NCBI GenBank assembly: GCA_030066015.1
Contig: JASJCL010000018.1
Location: 1 to 64,000, forward strand
DNA: 64,000 bases
Direction: 5' to 3'
Origin: Desulfosarcinaceae bacterium
GTDB taxonomy: Bacteria; Desulfobacterota; Desulfobacteria; Desulfobacterales; Desulfosarcinaceae
The translations under genes and the position numbers were made by a program. The notes below the pieces were generated by a model. It did not search any database. It was not told the origin of the DNA and saw only the letters and a program-made list of their open reading frames with translations. Positions within the stretch are counted from its first letter, which is position 1; each line of letters opens with the position of its first letter. Below, piece by piece: positions 27,188 to 37,344 of this stretch.

Positions 27188-27509
27188 CGCATGGGGTGCC
27201 GGCAGTGAAGCGGATCGATCCCCGTCGGGGAGAAAGCGCTTGCCCGCTGGGGCGCTTCCTGATTTAATACCAGTTGCCCCGGCAACCTTACCCTTGCCGC
27301 GATCGTCGCCGGCCGGCAGTTGACGGCTGCCAGGTTGCCGCGTCTAGCCATGGTTTGCCCACCCAATTCGCGCGATACGCCGCCGGATCGCAATGCGGTA
27401 CCCGACCACCGTCGGGCGACCCCCGCGTGGTGGTCAATCCGGAGCGCACATGCAATGCGACCCGCCGCAGCAGCAGGCGAGCTACATGAAATCCATAGGG
27501 AGGTGCTGA
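27188..27509. other. 322-bp region upstream of sdhA, no gene
   Basis: No coding frame here has a ribosome site or a hydrophobic profile, so the expected SdhC/FrdC anchor is absent. A small hairpin (GTTGCC/GGCAAC, 27273-27286) lies 86 bases after the kinase stop. Confidence 0.5.
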
Positions 27510-29246
27510 GTGATCCATCAATTCGACACGGTTATCGTGGGATCGGGGGGCGCCGGTTTATACGCCGCGCTGGAGGCCAGCGAACGATCCAAAACCGCTG
27601 TGCTGTCCAAGCTGTACCCCATCCGCAGCCACACCGGCGCCGCCCAGGGGGGCATCAGCGCCGCGCTGGGCAACGTCGAGGAGGATAAGGCCGAGTGGCA
27701 TGCCTTCGACACGGTGAAGGGGGGCGACTACCTCGTGGACCAGGCGGCGGCCAAAATCCTCACCGAGGAGGCGATCCAGGCCGTCTACGACCTGGAGAAC
27801 CGAGGCCTGCCCTTCAACCGCACCCCCGAGGGCAAGATCGATCAACGCCGCTTCGGCGGGCATACCCGCAACTTTGGCGAGGGGCCGGTGCGCCGGGCCT
27901 GCTACGCGGCGGATCGCACCGGCCACATGATCCTGCAGACCCTCTACCAGCAGTGCATCAAGAACGAGGTCGCCTTTTTCGACGAATTCCAGGTGGTGGA
28001 TCTGATCATGACCGACACCACCTGCAATGGGGTGGTGGCGGTGGAGTTGGCCACCGGCGAGCTGCACCTCTTCGCCGCCAAAGCCGTGCTCTTTGCCACC
28101 GGCGGCTTCGGACGGATGTTCAAGATCACCTCCAACGCTTACGCCAATACCGGGGACGGGCCGGCCGTCTGCGCCCGCAAGGGCATACCGCTCATGGATA
28201 TGGAGTTCTTCCAATTCCACCCCACCGGGATCATGGGCTTGGGCATCCTCATCAGCGAGGCGGTCCGCGGAGAGGGGGGCATCCTGCGCAATCGCGACGG
28301 CCACCGCTTCATGGAAGACTACTCCCCGACCCTTCTGGATCTGGCCCCGCGGGACATCGTGGCGCGCTCCATGCTCACCGAGGTTCGGGCTGGCAAGGGG
28401 ATCCGGGGCGACCGCAAGATCGACGACTACCTGCATCTGGATGCAACCCATCTCGGCAAGGAGACGCTCACCACCAAGCTGCCGGACATCTCCAGTTTCT
28501 GCCAGACCTACCTGGGTATCGATCCAGCCGACAGCCCCATTCCCGTTTTGCCCACCGCCCACTACGCCATGGGGGGGATCCCCACGGACGTCCACGGACG
28601 CGTCATCTGCGACGGACAGGGTACCATCGTGAACGGCCTTTACGCCGCCGGCGAATGCGCCTGCGTATCGGTGCACGGCGCCAATCGATTGGGAACCAAT
28701 AGCCTCTTGGATTTGGTGGTGTTCGGAAGACGGGCCGGCATCCACATCGGTGACTACGTTAAGCAGATCGACATGCCACAGGTCAGTGCTGCGGATGCAG
28801 CGGATGCCCAGAGCTGGATGGCCCGCCTTACCGACGGCAGCCCCGGCCCCCACGGCGGCCGCATTTCCGAGGAGATGCAAACCCTGATGATGGAGAAGGT
28901 GGGCATTTATCGCACGGCCAGCGAGATGGCGGCCGCGGTGGATGCGCTGCAGGCGCTTCGGGAGCGCTATCAGACGGTGCGGGTCCAGGACAGCGGCAAA
29001 CAATTCAATACCGATCTCCTAGAAGTGATCGAGCTGGGCAATCTCTTGGATCTCTCTCTTATAACGGCCGCTTCGGCCCTCAACCGTCAAGAGAGTCGAG
29101 GTGCCCACAGCCGGGAAGACTTTCCCGAACGGGATGATGACCGGTGGCTCAAGCACACCCTCGCCCAATTGGCGGGGGATATCGTCCGCCTCAGCGACAA
29201 GCCCGTGGATACCTCCATCTGGGAGCCGAAGCCGCGGACCTATTAA
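27510..29246 (+). CDS. sdhA: Succinate dehydrogenase / fumarate reductase flavoprotein subunit
   Basis: A 578-residue FAD subunit that interconverts succinate and fumarate. It has the dinucleotide fold [16 protein letters not shown], the flavin-linked H41 in [10 protein letters not shown], the active-site 'FHPTGI' and '[14 protein letters not shown]' motifs, and the C-terminal [13 protein letters not shown]. It starts at a GTG (27510) with AGGGAGG upstream. sdhB follows after 18 bases. No membrane-anchor gene flanks the pair, so the complex must use an anchor encoded elsewhere or act as a soluble two-subunit enzyme. Direction (oxidation or fumarate respiration) cannot be told from sequence. 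Confidence 0.93.
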   Translation: MIHQFDTVIVGSGGAGLYAALEASERSKTAVLSKLYPIRSHTGAAQGGISAALGNVEEDKAEWHAFDTVKGGDYLVDQAAAKILTEEAIQAVYDLENRGLPFNRTPEGKIDQRRFGGHTRNFGEGPVRRACYAADRTGHMILQTLYQQCIKNEVAFFDEFQVVDLIMTDTTCNGVVAVELATGELHLFAAKAVLFATGGFGRMFKITSNAYANTGDGPAVCARKGIPLMDMEFFQFHPTGIMGLGILISEAVRGEGGILRNRDGHRFMEDYSPTLLDLAPRDIVARSMLTEVRAGKGIRGDRKIDDYLHLDATHLGKETLTTKLPDISSFCQTYLGIDPADSPIPVLPTAHYAMGGIPTDVHGRVICDGQGTIVNGLYAAGECACVSVHGANRLGTNSLLDLVVFGRRAGIHIGDYVKQIDMPQVSAADAADAQSWMARLTDGSPGPHGGRISEEMQTLMMEKVGIYRTASEMAAAVDALQALRERYQTVRVQDSGKQFNTDLLEVIELGNLLDLSLITAASALNRQESRGAHSREDFPERDDDRWLKHTLAQLAGDIVRLSDKPVDTSIWEPKPRTY

Positions 29247-29264
29247 TCTCTCAAGGAGTGGCTC

Positions 29265-29996
29265 ATGAAGATCGTCCTCAAGGTAGAACGCTTCAACCCT
29301 GAAAGCGACGCAGCGCCATATTACCAAAGCTATGAAGTGGACGCCGAACCGAACGAGCGCTTGCTGGACGCCCTGATGCATGTCAAGCGCTTCCTGGACG
29401 GCAGTCTGGGTTTCCGCAAGAGCTGCGCACACGGCGTGTGCGGTTCCGACGCCATGCGCATCAACGGCAAGGATGGCCTGGCCTGCAAGACGCTGATCAA
29501 AGATGTGGCCCAGGAAGATGGCGACACGATCACGGTCCAGCCCCTCCGCTACCTGCCGGTGCAGCGGGATTTGATCGTCGATCAAGACGCTTTCTTCAAG
29601 AAATACCGATCCATCAAACCCTATCTCATCAACACAACGCCCGTCGACCAGGGGGAGCGGCGGCAATCCCAGGCGGAGCGCGGCAAATTTGACGACACCA
29701 CCAACTGCATCCTGTGCGCCTCCTGTTATTCCGCCTGCCCGGTATTGGGGGAAAACGCCGCTTTTCTGGGGCCCGCGGCCATCGCTCAAGCCTACCGCTT
29801 CATAGCGGACACCCGGGATGAAGGCTTTGCCGATCGGCTGCCGGTCCTGGACGCGCCCGATGGCGTGTGGCCATGTCAGAACCATTTCAAATGCACCCAA
29901 AGCTGCCCGCGCAGCATCCTGATCACCAAGCGGATCAATCAGGTCAAGCGCATGATCGAGAAGCAACGCGACGCGGGGGACACGCCCTCCGATTGA
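29265..29996 (+). CDS. sdhB: Succinate dehydrogenase / fumarate reductase iron-sulfur subunit
   Basis: A 243-residue electron-transfer subunit. The 2Fe-2S ligands are C54, C59, D62 and C74; Asp at the third position is normal, as in E. coli SdhB. The 4Fe-4S motif is C148-C151-C154 with C214. The 3Fe-4S motif uses C158, C204 and C210, written CQNHFKCTQSC. AAGGAG precedes the ATG. The C-terminus is slightly longer than usual with a charged tail. It pairs with sdhA. Confidence 0.93.
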   Translation: MKIVLKVERFNPESDAAPYYQSYEVDAEPNERLLDALMHVKRFLDGSLGFRKSCAHGVCGSDAMRINGKDGLACKTLIKDVAQEDGDTITVQPLRYLPVQRDLIVDQDAFFKKYRSIKPYLINTTPVDQGERRQSQAERGKFDDTTNCILCASCYSACPVLGENAAFLGPAAIAQAYRFIADTRDEGFADRLPVLDAPDGVWPCQNHFKCTQSCPRSILITKRINQVKRMIEKQRDAGDTPSD

Positions 29997-30008
29997 GCCG
30001 ACAACGCG

Positions 30009-30028
30009 GGTTGGCGTCGCCGCCAACC
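30009..30028 (+). terminator. Hairpin after sdhB
   Basis: An 8-bp perfect stem (GGTTGGCG / CGCCAACC) with a 4-base loop lies 13 bases after the sdhB stop. There is no T-run, so it may act as an mRNA-end stabiliser or a Rho-dependent end rather than a classical terminator. Confidence 0.35.
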
Positions 30029-30092
30029 TCGCACTGCGGGTGGCGATAGGGAACAGCAGAGCAACTTGGAATGCGGATGGATAGGAAGATCC

Positions 30093-30614
30093 CTAATGGG
30101 GCGTATCAAAGGCGTCTAACAGCATTTCGGAGTGGTCCGCCTCAAACTCCTTCACCTCCGGGTGGGTGTTGATGATGCGGGCGCATGAGTTCCAGCGCAG
30201 CACCGCGTCCTGGTTATTGGGGTCGCAGCTGGAGAGCGCCTCGCCGTAGGCCTTCAATGCTTTGGTAAACCAGTCATAGGCCACCGCACCGGAACCCGGC
30301 CCCTCCTGTTTGAGATGGTACTTGGCCCGTCGCTCGAACACGATGCCGCCATAATAGGATTTACAATAGGCGTCGGAAAGCCGCTCGACGACCTTGAGGG
30401 CCTCTTCGTAGGCCGGCTTGAGACCATCCTGATCAAACTTGTCGGTGAGCGCCAGCAGCAGCGTGATCAGCGCTTCCTGGTGATCGCCATCCACCGCGAG
30501 AATGTCCAGGCAGATGCTTTCCGCTTCATGGGGTTCGTTGAGCAGCCGGTAGCGCTTGGCCATTTCCAGAGCGCCGGGAACCGCTTCGGCCGTGATGGTT
30601 TTGAGTTCAACCAT
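30093..30614 (-). CDS. Helical-repeat (TPR-like) protein of unknown function
   Basis: A 173-residue soluble protein with TPR-like helix pairs: ALEMAKRYRLLNEPHEAESI (residues 15-34), then further helices around 45-75 and 105-140. No catalytic motif is seen. Proteins of this kind are widespread and serve as interaction scaffolds. GGGAGGT lies before the ATG. It is convergent with sdhB and divergent from the flavin monooxygenase gene, so it is probably a single-gene unit. Confidence 0.7.
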   Translation of the reverse strand: MVELKTITAEAVPGALEMAKRYRLLNEPHEAESICLDILAVDGDHQEALITLLLALTDKFDQDGLKPAYEEALKVVERLSDAYCKSYYGGIVFERRAKYHLKQEGPGSGAVAYDWFTKALKAYGEALSSCDPNNQDAVLRWNSCARIINTHPEVKEFEADHSEMLLDAFDTPH

Positions 30615-30769
30615 GAATACCTCCCTTCATGCAGTGCTGTCTTCGGAGCTGGGTGGATGGACACTTTAAGGCTAAGCAGTATTGGTTGGTTTTCAAGAGA
30701 CCCGCGCGACGGGGGCGCGCGGCGGCGCCGTCCCAACGCGGCCAACATTCGCGCCCCATTGGTGGCCCC

Positions 30770-32626
30770 ATGAGGGAACGCCAGCAAACGGAGGTGGTCA
30801 TCATCGGTGCCGGTCCCATCGGGTTGACCACCGCCCTGCTTCTCGATCAGTTCGGCGTGGACCATTGGCTGGTGGAACAGCGCAACGCCCCCAGCCGACA
30901 TCCCCAGGCCCACTTTATCAGCACCCGCAGCATGGAGATCTTCCGCGATGTTCCCGGACTGGAAGCCGCCATTCGGGCGCAGGCACCCCCGCTGGAGCAA
31001 TGGCGGCGCTATATCTACTGCACCGATCTCTATCACCTGCCCCAGGTGGACACAACGGATGGTGCGCCAAAGGGGTCGCTGCTGGGAGCACGCGATCATT
31101 TCCCCAACGGTCCCGACCAAGAGCTCAGCGCCACCTGGGAGTGTCACCTGCCCCAGCACGCGCTGGTGACCACCCTGAGGCGGTTTCTCTCCCGGAGCGC
31201 GAAGGCCAGACTGATGCAAGGCTATCGGGCCGCGGTGACGGCGACCGATGGGATGACGGTCACCCTCACCAGCGAAGACGGCAAGGCAGCCCGGGAGGTG
31301 CACTGCCGCTATGTGGTGTGCGCCGATGGCGCCCACGGCGGCTGCCGCCCCTCCCTCGGCATTCCCCACCATACCAGCGCCACCGATGAGCAGGTGTTCA
31401 TCAGCATTCACTTCTTCAGCCCGGAGCTCAGCGAATTGCTGGCCCAGCGGATCTTGGGGATGCTCTACTTCATCTATTCGCCGGCGGGCGTCGGGGTCCT
31501 CGTCAGCCACGACCTCGCTGCCGGCGAATTTGTCCTCCAGCTGCCGCTCTTCCCCCCCCACCAGGCAGCCGACGCATTCAGCAAGTCGGTCTGCGCCGAA
31601 TTGATCGACCGGTTGACGGGGGCACCCGTTTCGGCCGCAGTCCGCAGTGTTCGGCCATGGCGCCTGGGCGCCTGGGTGGCGGCGCGCTACCAGTCGGTCG
31701 ACGGCCGCGGCTTCATCGTGGGCGATGCGGCGCACGAGTTTCTACCGGCCGGCGGATTCGGCCAGAACTGCGGTATCGCCGACGCACACAACCTGGCCTG
31801 GAAGCTGGCCGTGGCCCTGAAAACCGCACCCGCCGCGGCGGACAGCACCCCCCCCTTGCTGGCCACCTATACCAGCGAGCGCCGGCCAGTGGCAAAGACG
31901 CTTCTCGCCCTGAGCGGTGCCGGGTACCAGCAAACCCTGGCCGTAGCGGCCGCCATCGGACTGGACAAACAGCTCGCGCACTGGCTCGACCTCCTGATCC
32001 GCGTACTCCCGCTTCCCGCCGGCCTTGGCCGACGTCTGTTCACCATGGGGATGCGATTGGGGCTTCGCCAGGTGGCGCTCCTGGGCGGCCGGAACCCGTT
32101 GTCCCAGATGCGTTGGCGGCGTCTGGCACGCTTGTTCGCCGACCCGAGCGCCAATCTGGCGATGCGCTATCCGCGGCAGGATCTCGGCGCGGTGTATGAC
32201 CGCGGATGGTTCGCGTCGGCGGCAACGGCCGATGCGGCGGCCCGTGACGGCACCGGTGGCGACACCGGGATCGGGTTCACCCCCGCCCTCGTCAACGGGG
32301 GCCGCCTGCCCCACTTCTGGCTGCTGCCCTGGGGGGCGGATCGGGCAACACCGCTGTCCTCCCTGGATTTGCCGAGTCTGATCGCCAGGCGCCATGGATC
32401 TCCCGTCCATCTGCTGCTGATGATCGATATCGCCGCCAAGTTGGGCCGCCGCCTAGCGGCGTTGCAGCGCCAGCAATATGGCGAGATAGAGAGGGTGGCG
32501 ATCCGCACCGACGCCGAAACGACAGCGCCCGCCGACTTTGTGCTTCAGACAACCGGCGGAGGATACCGGCCCCGGCAGGGTGCGATCTTGGTCAGACCCG
32601 ACGGCGTTGTGGCCTGGCGCTGGTAG
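30770..32626 (+). CDS. FAD-dependent aromatic-type monooxygenase
   Basis: A 618-residue class A flavoprotein monooxygenase: N-terminal FAD fold VVIIGAGPIGLTTALLL, the middle DG motif CADGAHGG, and the second FAD motif GDAAHEFLPAGGFGQN, followed by a thioredoxin-like C-terminal domain (about 480-618), as in phenol-hydroxylase-like and polyketide hydroxylases. It would hydroxylate an aromatic or polycyclic substrate with NAD(P)H and O2. That is unexpected if the host is a strict anaerobe, so it may be acquired or serve oxygen protection. The start at 30770 lacks a good ribosome site. The frame extends upstream to 30629 without added homology. Confidence 0.85.
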   Translation: MRERQQTEVVIIGAGPIGLTTALLLDQFGVDHWLVEQRNAPSRHPQAHFISTRSMEIFRDVPGLEAAIRAQAPPLEQWRRYIYCTDLYHLPQVDTTDGAPKGSLLGARDHFPNGPDQELSATWECHLPQHALVTTLRRFLSRSAKARLMQGYRAAVTATDGMTVTLTSEDGKAAREVHCRYVVCADGAHGGCRPSLGIPHHTSATDEQVFISIHFFSPELSELLAQRILGMLYFIYSPAGVGVLVSHDLAAGEFVLQLPLFPPHQAADAFSKSVCAELIDRLTGAPVSAAVRSVRPWRLGAWVAARYQSVDGRGFIVGDAAHEFLPAGGFGQNCGIADAHNLAWKLAVALKTAPAAADSTPPLLATYTSERRPVAKTLLALSGAGYQQTLAVAAAIGLDKQLAHWLDLLIRVLPLPAGLGRRLFTMGMRLGLRQVALLGGRNPLSQMRWRRLARLFADPSANLAMRYPRQDLGAVYDRGWFASAATADAAARDGTGGDTGIGFTPALVNGGRLPHFWLLPWGADRATPLSSLDLPSLIARRHGSPVHLLLMIDIAAKLGRRLAALQRQQYGEIERVAIRTDAETTAPADFVLQTTGGGYRPRQGAILVRPDGVVAWRW

Positions 32627-32714
32627 GCCCTGAGGACCCGCCGGGATACCCACTTGATAAGTGCCCCGCAGCGATTATGTTCATGCCATAACCCTTCAGG
32701 GTGAGGAGGTCACC

Positions 32715-32894
32715 ATGAAACACACCTATAAATATGAAACCTTCCGCGCCGACGCGGGAGATTTTGATAAGCAGTTCACCACCTATCTCAACGAGCGCTC
32801 CTCGGAGAATTGGCGCGTCAAGCATTGCAACTACTGCCATGGCTCTACGGATGGCAAGCTGTACGCGTCGTGCATGTTCGAGCGAGAAACCTGA
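32715..32894 (+). CDS. Small Cys-containing protein, 59 residues
   Basis: A 59-residue protein starting MKHTYKYETF with a very strong ribosome site (GAGGAGGT, four bases upstream). It has three Cys, including CNYC and a later C in ASCMF. The fold looks like a short DUF4177-type alpha-beta protein ('LNERSSENW.V'). No function is known. The Cys pair could bind metal. It follows the monooxygenase by 88 bases but has its own good start. Its small size and clean ribosome site make it likely real. Confidence 0.65.
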   Translation: MKHTYKYETFRADAGDFDKQFTTYLNERSSENWRVKHCNYCHGSTDGKLYASCMFERET

Positions 32895-33230
32895 AGCCAC
32901 GGGGCGCCCGCTCGCCCGCAGGGCACCGATCCTCCGCCATCGATCGGATCGGACACGGCGGGCAGGCGTTGCCACCGCTGCGACCACCCTGGCAGGCGGT
33001 TGATGGCCGCCTGCCAGCTCCCCAGATGCTGACGGGTTGTAAAGTGATCGCCCCGATCGGTCGATACCGGTGACAGCGACCCGGTCAGCATCGACCTTCC
33101 CGACCTTCTCACGGCTTTCCCATTGGACCCGGTCCAAGTGCAACGACCCCGCGCCCAAGCCGCCAACGGGCGTGACAGGACAATGATGCCCCTGCAGCAG
33201 CGTTAAAACGCGCAACACAATGGGAACACC
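32895..33230. other. 336-bp intergenic region, nothing recognised
   Basis: GC-rich sequence between the 59-residue protein and the membrane protein at 33231. No frame with a ribosome site and no clear promoter or terminator was found. Confidence 0.45.
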
Positions 33231-33770
33231 ATGGCACAGACCCTTATCAATTGTGGCTTGATTCTAACGGCGGCCGCCATCCTGCTCTATAGTCTGGTGA
33301 AAAACAGCCAGGTGCAGGCGGCCGTGCATCTGGTGCGCCGGGAACAGCAACGCCCGCTGCGGCGCTATCTGCTGCTCCACCACGGCCTGATCGTTTTTTT
33401 CCTCTTCGGCTACCTGCTGGAGGTTGTCGCGATTCTCTGCGGCCTCACCTGGGTCAGTGAGACCTTCGTCAGCATCATCTTCTTCTTCGGCGCCCTCTTC
33501 GTGTTTATTGGGATCGACCTGAAGACACGCCTTCTCGGGGAGGTGCAATCCACCCTGCACGGCATTCTGCCCATCTGTGCCAGATGCAAGAAGATTCGTG
33601 TGGCGGATGCGGGTGAGGCGGGGCGGGAGTCGTGGGAAAATATCGAGTGCTATATCTCCGAGAAGGCAGCGGTCTCCTTCTCGCACGGATTCTGCCCCGT
33701 CTGCTTCGCGGTCGAGATGCGTCAGGTCGAGGCGCTGCAGGGGGCCGAACGGCGGCCGATGGGCCACTGA
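33231..33770 (+). CDS. Membrane protein with C-terminal Cys-rich (LPICARCKKIR) module
   Basis: A 179-residue protein with three membrane helices (about residues 8-22, 48-70 and 78-96). A soluble C-terminal module (about 112-165) reads ILPICARCKKIRV and then SFSHGFCPVCF. That module, two CxxC pairs around an 'IE.YI....AVSFSHG' helix, is commonly the tail of PAS or response-regulator proteins in Desulfobacterota and Geobacter-like bacteria, where it probably binds zinc. Here it is attached to a membrane anchor instead of a sensor. The function is unknown; it could be a redox or metal sensor. Confidence 0.75.
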   Translation: MAQTLINCGLILTAAAILLYSLVKNSQVQAAVHLVRREQQRPLRRYLLLHHGLIVFFLFGYLLEVVAILCGLTWVSETFVSIIFFFGALFVFIGIDLKTRLLGEVQSTLHGILPICARCKKIRVADAGEAGRESWENIECYISEKAAVSFSHGFCPVCFAVEMRQVEALQGAERRPMGH

Positions 33771-33789
33771 CCGCCGTTGCCACCGCCGC

Positions 33790-34833
33790 TCAACCGATGT
33801 GAACCCGCACCCCGTGTTCGTGGACCCCGTTGTTCCCGTAACCGAGCACGTTCCAATCGGCATCCATGGGCTGCCGGCGGCCATCCACAGCAGACGCCCG
33901 CGCCAGGAGGGTATAGTCACCCGGTGCCGTCGGCCGCCAGATGTGACGCCATTGGCGCCAGCTGAACGGTTCCCGGGGTCCGATGAATTCGGTCGGCTGC
34001 CAGCTGCGGCCGTTGTCGCTGGAGAAGGCCACGTCAGCGATCTCAAGCTCACCGGCATAGGCTGCGCCCAGAACAAGGATCTCGCCCAGAGGGAGCTGAT
34101 CACCGTCCAAGGGCTGGGTGATGATCGATTTCAACGTCAGCCCGGTAACCACGGTGCCCTCTTCCGGCGCCATCCCCTTTTGGAAGACGCGGTAGACCTT
34201 GTCCATGAAAAAGCCCTCATGGGGGTGGGCCAGCACGCGGATGCGATGCAGCCACTTGACGCAGTTGGCGCCGGTCCAGCCCAGCGCCAGGGAGCGCAGG
34301 GGAAATCCGTGCGCGGGCGGCAGGGGCTCGCCGTTCATCTCGTAGGCCAGGAGGGTCGCGTCGAGCGCCTTTGCCAGGGGAATGCTGCGGATGAATTTGA
34401 TCTGGGCCTTGCCCGTCGGGGTGTCCAGCCCCTCGAAGGCCACATGCTTGGCCGACGCCTTGAGGCCGACGCGCTCCAGCAGATGGCGAAGCGCGACACC
34501 GCCCCAGACGGCGTTGCCCACCCCCCCGATGGTCCAGGGATTGCCGGCAGCCTTGGACTTCAGCAGAGAGCGGCTGTTCCCCGAGCACTCCAGGGTGTTG
34601 GCCACCGTATCTTTCGGCATGCCCAGAAGATCGGCGTAGCTGAACGTATGCGGGGTGACAACCTCTCCCTCAATGCGGAGCGACCAGGTCTCCACATCGA
34701 TGGGCGGATCGGGCTGGAGTCCCTGATTCCGTTCGAAGAAAGCGTCGTTGGGGGTCAGCCAGGATCGCAGCTGCGTCGCCGGGGTTTCGGCGTTGCGCGG
34801 TTTTACCGTCATTACGCGTTTGGCGTCGGTCAT
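33790..34833 (-). CDS. Sulfite-oxidase-family molybdopterin enzyme
   Basis: A 347-residue protein: molybdopterin-binding sulfite-oxidase domain (about 30-215) with the Mo-ligand Cys83 in NTLECSGNSR, then an Ig-like dimerisation domain (about 225-345) ending in WNVLGYGNNGVHEH. There is no haem domain and no signal peptide, so it resembles cytoplasmic SorA/YedY-like or plant-type sulfite oxidases rather than periplasmic ones. It would oxidise sulfite or a related substrate, or act in reverse on sulfoxides. No cytochrome partner is adjacent. GAGGAGG is nine bases before the start. It is convergent with the membrane protein, with 19 bases between them. Confidence 0.88.
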   Translation of the reverse strand: MTDAKRVMTVKPRNAETPATQLRSWLTPNDAFFERNQGLQPDPPIDVETWSLRIEGEVVTPHTFSYADLLGMPKDTVANTLECSGNSRSLLKSKAAGNPWTIGGVGNAVWGGVALRHLLERVGLKASAKHVAFEGLDTPTGKAQIKFIRSIPLAKALDATLLAYEMNGEPLPPAHGFPLRSLALGWTGANCVKWLHRIRVLAHPHEGFFMDKVYRVFQKGMAPEEGTVVTGLTLKSIITQPLDGDQLPLGEILVLGAAYAGELEIADVAFSSDNGRSWQPTEFIGPREPFSWRQWRHIWRPTAPGDYTLLARASAVDGRRQPMDADWNVLGYGNNGVHEHGVRVHIG

Positions 34834-34893
34834 GAATGGGGCCTCCTCATCGGTGGGTTCCGGCGGCCGTCGCCGATTCCCCGTCCGCAGCCG

Positions 34894-37344
34894 TCAACTG
34901 GCATCTGCCAGGCAGCAGCGTTTGTACTTCTTGCCGCTTCCGCAGGGACAGGGAGCATTACGGCCAACTTTTTCGCTCCGCAGCACCGGTGGCTCGGCGC
35001 CCTGCAGCAGATCGGAGAGATCGGGTGCCGGCTGGTCCAGGCGGTCCAGCAAGGTCCGATACAGCGCCACCACCTGATCGCGGCTGATCTCGGCGCTCTC
35101 CAAGAGGCGGGGCGCCGCCAGATAAGCGTCGCCGCGCCGCAACTGGGTGAGGGCATCGGCGGCGGCACCCTCGTCGATGGCCATTTGGGCCAGCATCAGA
35201 TAGGCCTCGATGGCGTCGGGAGCGAGAGTGACGACCGCTTCATAACAATGTCGCGCCTTGGAGCGATGGTCGAGGGTGACGTACATATTGCCAAGGGCCA
35301 AGAGGGGCGCCGGGTCTTCCGGCTGTCGCCCGATCTCCTGGCGGCAGCGCGCCAAGGCCGCTTCGATACGGGTCTCACCGCCATAGGTGACGATGCGGGG
35401 CAGGAATTCAAAGGGGCTTTGGGTCAGCAGCCGCTCATAATCCGCCTCGTCAGCGGCGAGGTTGAATCCCATCAGATGCATGCCGAGGGACAGCCGCCCA
35501 GGCTCGGTGAGCCTAAAATCCGCCAACTGATGGCACGCCAAACAGGCGAACTCTTCGGCCGGGTAGTAGTCGCCCCTGGCATTGGGATTGATCCAGATGC
35601 GCGCCAAGCGATAAACAAAGGACGCGCCGCAACTGCGGCACGCCAATTCCAGCGCCGGATGCGCGGGCATCGCCCCGGTCTCGCCACCAGATGCCGCCCC
35701 GTCAAGCCGATCCGCCACGGCGGCCTGGTGGATGTTCAACAGGGCGTCGACGGTTTCGGATCGGTCACCGTGCAGCAGAGCGAGGGTCAACCACGTCTCG
35801 TCCACCAGCGGCTGGTGTTTGCGCACATAGGGCTCCAGGTGACGACGACAGTCGACGCCCAGCAGGGGGCATAGCGTCAGCAGGCGTTCGCGGTCCAGGT
35901 GCCAGTACGCTTCGAAATGCGCATCGATCAGGGGCGCCGCCTGGGGATGGAGTGTGTCGCCGGCGATGCGCAGCGCCATCAGGCGCTTCGGCTCGCTCAA
36001 GGCGTCCCACCGACGCGCCACCGCATCGAAGTAGCGTCCTCCCGCCTCACCCAGTGCGTATTCGAGGGCCGCTTCGTAGGCCTCATCGGCGGCGGCTTCA
36101 GAGACCCCGTCGGTGAGATCCTCCAAGGGCAAGGCCAGCAGGCTGTCCACCAGCCGTTCATCCCGCAGCCGGCCGGCCAATTGAATGATGCCTTGGGGCG
36201 GTGGCCCTCCCGTTGCGGCCGCCAGGCGGTGGAGAAGTCCGTTGGCGACGGCGTCTGGATCCCGATCCATCAGCCAGGCCTCCAGTGCCGCCTGGTTGGG
36301 CAGCAGGGTGGCGCCGCTGCCGACAATGTCCAGGGCCGCTTCGGTGGAAAGGGCCCTGAAATCGGGCGCCTCCCGCCGCTGGGAACGCAATAAAAGCGCG
36401 ATGATCAAGGCATAGAGATAGGGGCGCTGCCGCTTCGGTAGCAGCTGGCCCAAGCGGGAGGTGTCCTTCACCCAGTGGGACAATAGCGAGGCCAGGCGCC
36501 GATCGGCCATGGTGAGCGCATAGGCGGCCACCAGCGCTGGCACACCCGTGTAACGGCGCAGCCGCACGCGCTCCAGCTCCGCTTCGAAATGGTCCAGGTC
36601 AACCGACGGATCGTAAAAGGGCACAAGGGTTCTCAGATCGGGGACGCCCCGCTTTTCCAGCCGATCGCAGGCCATGTGAAACTCGGCGGCCGCATCTCCC
36701 AATTCGAAGGCCAACCGAAAAAGGTGCCATGGCATCTGGTGCCGCTCCGCCCCCCCATCGGCGGCGATATAATTTTCGATGTAGTCCACCGCCCGCGGGT
36801 GATCGAATCGCCAGGCCAGTTGGAAGATCATCTCGGGCACCGCTGACCTTTGGACGGCATCCAGCGGGTCGACCGTTTCGTAGTCGGCCATCAGGGCATG
36901 CGCCAGGGCGTGCGCATCCTCACCATGAAGGTCTCGGAGGGCATCGACGATCTCGGGCAGTTGGTGGCGTCGGTCCTCATCGCGAATGGCCGTTTCGAAT
37001 AGCGGCGCGGCGCGCTCGGGCGTCACCTTGGCCAGCACCCGGGCCAGACCCCACAGATGCTCCGCCGTGTCCCCCGCCATCTCCCAGCGGTGGACCAGCT
37101 GGTCCACCATGGGGCGGAAACAGGCGGCGGGCAGTACAGCGAGGGCCTTGGAAATCAGGTTGGTATCCGACGCGGCGAACACGGCCGCCAGGAACTCGGG
37201 CGTTATCAAGCTGGCGATGAGGGCGTCCCCTTCTCCAGGATCGGCCGCGACGCTCATTACATCGATCAGATCCAGCGCCCAGCGCTGGAGGAGGGGTTCA
37301 CGTGGATCGAAGTTCTGGAGGCAGGTTTCCAGGTAGGCACGCAT
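34894..37344 (-). CDS. Large helical-repeat protein with SEC-C zinc motif
   Basis: An 816-residue soluble protein. Most of it (1-550) is HEAT/TPR-like helices. Around residues 570-620 is a Cys4 zinc-ribbon-like segment (CRSCG ... CLACH), followed by TPR repeats (about 655-740). The SEC-C motif [18 protein letters not shown], as found at the end of SecA, sits at the extreme C-terminus. SEC-C binds zinc and often mediates ribosome, SecB or protein contacts. A chaperone-like or translation-quality role is a reasonable guess but not shown. The start at 37344 has only a weak ribosome site. Confidence 0.75.
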   Translation of the reverse strand: MRAYLETCLQNFDPREPLLQRWALDLIDVMSVAADPGEGDALIASLITPEFLAAVFAASDTNLISKALAVLPAACFRPMVDQLVHRWEMAGDTAEHLWGLARVLAKVTPERAAPLFETAIRDEDRRHQLPEIVDALRDLHGEDAHALAHALMADYETVDPLDAVQRSAVPEMIFQLAWRFDHPRAVDYIENYIAADGGAERHQMPWHLFRLAFELGDAAAEFHMACDRLEKRGVPDLRTLVPFYDPSVDLDHFEAELERVRLRRYTGVPALVAAYALTMADRRLASLLSHWVKDTSRLGQLLPKRQRPYLYALIIALLLRSQRREAPDFRALSTEAALDIVGSGATLLPNQAALEAWLMDRDPDAVANGLLHRLAAATGGPPPQGIIQLAGRLRDERLVDSLLALPLEDLTDGVSEAAADEAYEAALEYALGEAGGRYFDAVARRWDALSEPKRLMALRIAGDTLHPQAAPLIDAHFEAYWHLDRERLLTLCPLLGVDCRRHLEPYVRKHQPLVDETWLTLALLHGDRSETVDALLNIHQAAVADRLDGAASGGETGAMPAHPALELACRSCGASFVYRLARIWINPNARGDYYPAEEFACLACHQLADFRLTEPGRLSLGMHLMGFNLAADEADYERLLTQSPFEFLPRIVTYGGETRIEAALARCRQEIGRQPEDPAPLLALGNMYVTLDHRSKARHCYEAVVTLAPDAIEAYLMLAQMAIDEGAAADALTQLRRGDAYLAAPRLLESAEISRDQVVALYRTLLDRLDQPAPDLSDLLQGAEPPVLRSEKVGRNAPCPCGSGKKYKRCCLADAS

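Noticed and set aside
29265-29996. Asp in place of Cys in the SdhB 2Fe-2S motif
   Set aside because: Asp at this position is normal in several functional SdhB proteins, so it is not a defect.
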